Below are positions 5,140 to 7,375 of a stretch of 7,375 nt of DNA, one piece after another; the first letter of the stretch is position 1; every line of letters begins with the position of its first letter. The translations under genes were made by a program, and so were the position numbers. Under the pieces are notes generated by a model, which saw only the letters and a program-made list of their open reading frames with translations, ran no database searches and was not told where the DNA came from. Source of the stretch: Candidatus Peribacteraceae bacterium (GTDB lineage Bacteria > Patescibacteriota > Gracilibacteria > Peribacterales > Peribacteraceae); the NCBI GenBank assembly GCA_022843885.1, contig JALHMU010000045.1, positions 1 to 7,375 of the forward strand. Direction: 5' to 3'.

Positions 5140-5150
5140 CTCTGGTAAGA

Positions 5151-5163
5151 CGAGGACGCCTCG
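5151..5163 (+). other. Short hairpin in the pilin operon-metG gap
   Basis: CGAGG (5151-5155), loop ACG, and CCTCG (5159-5163) form a 5-bp GC-rich stem in the 39-nt gap before metG. There is no T tract, so it is not a typical terminator. The stem includes GAGGA, the only purine-rich SD-like stretch near the metG start, which is too far (22 nt) from GTG 5179 to act normally. Confidence 0.3.
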
Positions 5164-5178
5164 GATACCCTGTTCTGC

Positions 5179-6696
5179 GTGTCCAGACACTACATCACGA
5201 CGGCCATCGATTATCCAAATGCTGCCCCACACATGGGTCATGTTCTTGAAAAAGTTCTCGCCGATGTCTGTGCCCGTTGGTTTCGCTTGAAAGGGGATGA
5301 GGTACGTTTCCAGATTGGGACTGATGAACACGGTATCAAGATTCAACGCACCGCTGAGAAGGAAAAATTGTCCCCACAAGACTTGGTCGATCGAAATGTT
5401 CCATTGTTCCAAGAGCTCTACAAAAAATTGAACGTGTCGGCAGATGTCTTTATCCGTACAACCGATCAAAAGATGCATTGGCCGACGGTTGAAGCGCTGT
5501 GGAAGAAGTTGCAAGACAGCGGCGCGCTCGAGAAGCGTAGCTACACCGGACTATACTGTCAGGGCTGTGAGCGTTTCCTGACGAAGAAAGAACTGGTCGA
5601 TGGAAAATGTCCGATTCACCTCACGCCACCGGAAGAAGTCACGGAACAAAACTGGTTTTTCAAGCTCAAAGAGCAGGAGACGTGGTTGAAGAAGATTCTG
5701 AAAGACGAGTACAAAATCATTCCGGACTTTCGTGCCAAAGAAACCTTGTCATTGTTGGATCAAGGGCTTGAAGATGTCTCGTTCTCGCGTCCCAAGACGA
5801 GCTTGGCATGGGGAATTCCGGTTCCTGACGATACGGAACAAGTCATGTACGTCTGGTGTGATGCACTGACGAACTATATTTCCGGTTTGGGATATTTCAC
5901 CGATCATGCCGAGTCAAAATTTTGGGATGATGCGACGGTCACACATGTGATTGGCAAAGATATCGCACGTTTTCACGCACTGATTTGGCCCGCGATGCTC
6001 AAGCATGCTGGTGTCAAAATCCCAGATCAGCTTTTGATTCACGGATTCCTGACAAGCGATGGACAGAAGATGAGTAAGTCTCTCGGAAACGTCGTGCATC
6101 CGCCGGAAGTACTCGAACATTTCAAAGGTAATCCGGATCCGCTCCGTTTTTATCTGTCGCACGAAATTCCCGTGGGAAATGACGGCGATTTTTCCTGGGA
6201 AAGAATCGATGCGCTGTATAATTCGATGCTGCGTAACAACATTGGAAACCTCTTAAACCGCGTTTTGACGCTGATTACAAAAGAAGGTGGTGATATGCAG
6301 CTCGATACAAAGCAATCAGGCGTTGAAACATGGGAGGCGTTCGCAAAAGACATGGATGCTATGAATATTTCCGATGCAATCCGTCATCCTGCAGCACTCG
6401 CGGATGAATCGAATAAACTCTTTAACGATCGTGCAGTTTGGAAACTGGAAACCGCCGAGAAAAAAGTGCAATTGTCATTCGTCGCTGAACGTTTGCGTCA
6501 TATTGCATTGATGCTTTTGCCGTTCATTCCTGACACGGCGCAAAAAATCAGCAAGCAACTCGGCGTGTCGTATGCAGACAAGATGCTCGACAAAGATTTT
6601 ACGATCGATGCATGGAAAGGATGGGGTGCGGACAAAAAATGGACCAAGGTCGGAACACCGGAAATCCTGTTTGCACCGCTAGAGGAAGCAAAATGA
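5179..6696 (+). CDS. metG: Methionyl-tRNA synthetase
   Basis: A 505-residue class I synthetase that charges tRNA-Met with methionine in the cytoplasm. The HIGH-type motif is HMGH (residues 18-21), after YITTAIDYPNAAP. A connective-domain zinc knuckle is given by C127-x2-C130 and C144-x2-H147, a single-site type as in Thermus-like enzymes. The KMSKS loop is at 297-301, and the anticodon-binding helical domain starts near 350 with NNIGNLLNR (353-361). The length fits the short bacterial form without the C-terminal Trbp111/EMAP-like tRNA-binding domain. The start is GTG 5179, chosen because family alignments begin just before the YITT segment and no ATG fits better. No Shine-Dalgarno at normal distance is seen. 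It follows the pilin-like operon by 39 nt and ends in TGA, so UGA is a stop here. Confidence 0.97.
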   Translation: MSRHYITTAIDYPNAAPHMGHVLEKVLADVCARWFRLKGDEVRFQIGTDEHGIKIQRTAEKEKLSPQDLVDRNVPLFQELYKKLNVSADVFIRTTDQKMHWPTVEALWKKLQDSGALEKRSYTGLYCQGCERFLTKKELVDGKCPIHLTPPEEVTEQNWFFKLKEQETWLKKILKDEYKIIPDFRAKETLSLLDQGLEDVSFSRPKTSLAWGIPVPDDTEQVMYVWCDALTNYISGLGYFTDHAESKFWDDATVTHVIGKDIARFHALIWPAMLKHAGVKIPDQLLIHGFLTSDGQKMSKSLGNVVHPPEVLEHFKGNPDPLRFYLSHEIPVGNDGDFSWERIDALYNSMLRNNIGNLLNRVLTLITKEGGDMQLDTKQSGVETWEAFAKDMDAMNISDAIRHPAALADESNKLFNDRAVWKLETAEKKVQLSFVAERLRHIALMLLPFIPDTAQKISKQLGVSYADKMLDKDFTIDAWKGWGADKKWTKVGTPEILFAPLEEAK

Positions 6697-6698
6697 GA

Positions 6699-6726
6699 TT
6701 GTCATGTCAGGATGATTTGTTATCCT
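6699..6726 (+). promoter_or_regulatory. Predicted promoter of the PUR-domain gene
   Basis: TTGTCA (6699-6704, five of six of TTGACA) is followed after 16 bp by TATCCT (6721-6726, four of six), with an extended TGT just before it. It begins 3 nt after the metG stop. The predicted leader to ATG 6795 is about 60 nt, much longer than those of other genes here. Confidence 0.5.
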
Positions 6727-6727
6727 G
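6708..6727. promoter_or_regulatory. Palindrome overlapping the PUR gene -10 box
   Basis: CAGGAT (6708-6713) and ATCCTG (6722-6727) form a perfect 6-bp inverted repeat with an 8-base centre. The right arm lies on the predicted -10 hexamer. A protein bound here would block the promoter, so it is a candidate operator. It lacks a T tract and is therefore a poor terminator for metG. Confidence 0.35.
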
Positions 6728-6794
6728 TACGTGCTCTCGGGTATCGTCATGTTTATGAGGAGGCAGAGAGCATTCTATTCCCTTCATTCTTTTT

Positions 6795-7151
6795 ATGTTT
6801 GACCCAATGGCTGACCTCGCGGATACGTCCGCGACGAGCGAAGATCCGCTCTCACCAAGTTCGCACCACACCAGCAGTGCTCCACAGCAGCAGCGCAGTT
6901 ACTCACCACGTCCACATCAGCCACGCGGCGATCGTGACAGCGATGGTGGGCGTTACGCGAGTGAATTGCACTCCGTTCGTATCAATGCAGGACAGCGCAC
7001 GTTCTATCTCGACTTGAAAGAGTCTGGAAAAGGCAAGTTCTTCAAGCTCTCCGAGAAGTCTCGCGGTGGTCGCAAGATCACGATCATGTTCGACGTCGAA
7101 GATCTTCCAAAGTTCATGGATGCATTCAATGAAATGCAGACAAAAATCTAA
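6795..7151 (+). CDS. Small PUR-domain (DUF3276/PurA-like) nucleic-acid-binding protein
   Basis: A 118-residue protein. Residues 1-55 are a polar, probably disordered segment rich in Ser, Gln, His and Arg. Residues about 56-116 form one PUR repeat: the strand-rich INAGQRTFYLDLKES (63-77), KFFKLSEKSR (81-90), the basic RGGRKITIMFD (90-100), and the closing helix VEDLPKFMDAFNEM (101-114). PUR-family proteins bind single-stranded purine-rich DNA or RNA and usually dimerise to complete the fold; bacterial members often have one repeat. The role here is unknown; RNA chaperone or nucleoid functions are possible. ATG 6795 follows an in-frame stop at 6756; ATG 6807 is an alternative. A GAGGAGG at 6757-6763 is about 31 nt upstream, too far to act as its ribosome binding site. 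Confidence 0.75.
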   Translation: MFDPMADLADTSATSEDPLSPSSHHTSSAPQQQRSYSPRPHQPRGDRDSDGGRYASELHSVRINAGQRTFYLDLKESGKGKFFKLSEKSRGGRKITIMFDVEDLPKFMDAFNEMQTKI

Positions 7152-7160
7152 GCATTGACT

Positions 7161-7231
7161 ATATACATATGCCAGCGCGGGTTTCTACCCGCGAATCGCG
7201 CCTAGAAAAGGCGCGCTGGCATTTGTTATAT
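7161..7231. repeat. Palindromic element predicted to fold as a three-way junction
   Basis: ATGCCAGC (7169-7176) pairs with GCTGGCAT (7215-7222) as an 8-bp closing stem. Inside it, GCGGGT (7177-7182) pairs with ACCCGC (7187-7192) over a TTCT loop, and GCGCCT (7198-7203) pairs with AGGCGC (7209-7214) over AGAAA. Only GAATC (7193-7197) is unpaired at the junction. Outer ATATA (7161-7165) and TATAT (7227-7231) can extend the base after an internal loop. The element sits between convergent genes and could work as a bidirectional terminator, a structured RNA end, or a REP/MITE-like dispersed palindrome. The fold is directly visible; the role is not. Confidence 0.65.
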
Positions 7232-7375
7232 CGGTGGCAAAACGTACCCGTTCACGAGGGGATTCGTCAGCATCGTGCGATACAGAATCTTCGTGGCTTC
7301 GGCACGTGTGATCGGCAACGTCGCACCGAAGGTGCCATCTGGGTAGCCGCCGACGAGATCGAACCAGAGTGCTGT
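7226..7375 (-). CDS. SLH-domain (S-layer homology) protein, C-terminal end only
   Basis: The reverse strand is open from the window edge to a TAA at 7228-7226, giving the last 49 residues. They contain the end of an S-layer homology repeat: GYPDGTFGATLPITRAEATKILYR is recognisable from the G-Y-P-D-G-T-F and I-T-R-A-E cores, followed by a short tail to the stop. SLH repeats usually anchor exported proteins to secondary wall polymers, here probably at the C-terminus. The body of the protein lies outside the window. It converges on the PUR gene, with the three-way-junction element between them. Confidence 0.85.
   Translation of the reverse strand, partial: TALWFDLVGGYPDGTFGATLPITRAEATKILYRTMLTNPLVNGYVLPPI

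Noticed and set aside
4786..5514. Minus-strand ORF of 242 codons across the third pilin-like gene and metG
   Set aside because: It covers two well-supported plus-strand genes and their gap, and shows no domain; it is a shadow frame.
5179..6696. Alternative genetic code (UGA = Gly, as in Gracilibacteria/SR1)
   Set aside because: metG ends at TGA exactly where the family should end, and no in-frame TGA is needed inside any of the recognised genes.
6757..6763. GAGGAGG as Shine-Dalgarno for the PUR gene
   Set aside because: It is about 31 nt upstream of ATG 6795, an in-frame stop at 6756 lies beside it, and no ATG/GTG/TTG start lies at the right distance after it.
7169..7222. tRNA gene
   Set aside because: At 54 nt with three stems and no anticodon arm, T-arm consensus or CCA-adjacent acceptor, the fold does not fit a tRNA.

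Overview
This window looks like a chromosomal segment from a Candidate Phyla Radiation (Patescibacteria) bacterium, most likely a Peregrinibacteria/Peribacteria-type lineage. That placement is inferred from the gene mix: a secreted dockerin protein with long poly-serine linkers and Myxococcus-type cysteine-rich repeats, tandem small pilin-like membrane proteins, a small PUR-domain protein and an SLH-domain protein. Shine-Dalgarno sequences are almost absent. TGA serves as a normal stop (end of metG), which argues against the UGA=Gly code of Gracilibacteria/SR1.

Layout. 1-335 (minus) is the start of an ABC-F type ATPase. Divergent from it, 424-672 (plus) is a small DUF1232 membrane protein. 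784-2475 (plus) is a 563-aa secreted protein with a signal peptide, two dockerin pairs (four calcium-binding repeats), poly-Ser linkers, two identical Cys-rich modules and an unrecognised C-terminal domain. Its stop codon overlaps that of a convergent, membrane-anchored M23/LytM peptidase (2472-3449, minus) with a complete zinc site. Divergent from the peptidase is a tight operon of three small exported membrane proteins (3674-4159, 4163-4768, 4771-5139). Together they carry four copies of a TM-polar loop-TM hairpin resembling VirB2/TrbC-like or CPR 'T4SS pilin' proteins. The first also carries a tandem eight-cysteine ectodomain. metG (5179-6696) follows, then a PUR-family nucleic-acid-binding protein (6795-7151). 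A 54-nt sequence that folds as a three-way junction lies between that gene and the 3' end of an SLH-domain gene (7226-7375, minus).

How the genes may work together. Most of the window is devoted to the cell surface: a dockerin scaffold or adhesin, a wall hydrolase, pilin-like membrane proteins and an S-layer protein. The peptidase and pilin-like operon share a 224-bp divergent promoter region. A reasonable hypothesis is that the hydrolase remodels peptidoglycan for an envelope complex built from the pilin-like subunits. metG and the PUR protein are information-processing genes.

Regulation. Three genes have a -10 element ending 7-8 nt before the start codon with no ribosome binding site, which implies leaderless or near-leaderless mRNAs. 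Three promoters have short perfect palindromes in or next to them. The most novel items are the pilin-like operon with its 2 x (C-x6-C-x3-C-x6-C) ectodomain, the three-way-junction element, and the contrast between a perfect 104-bp duplication and highly scrambled serine codons in the dockerin gene.
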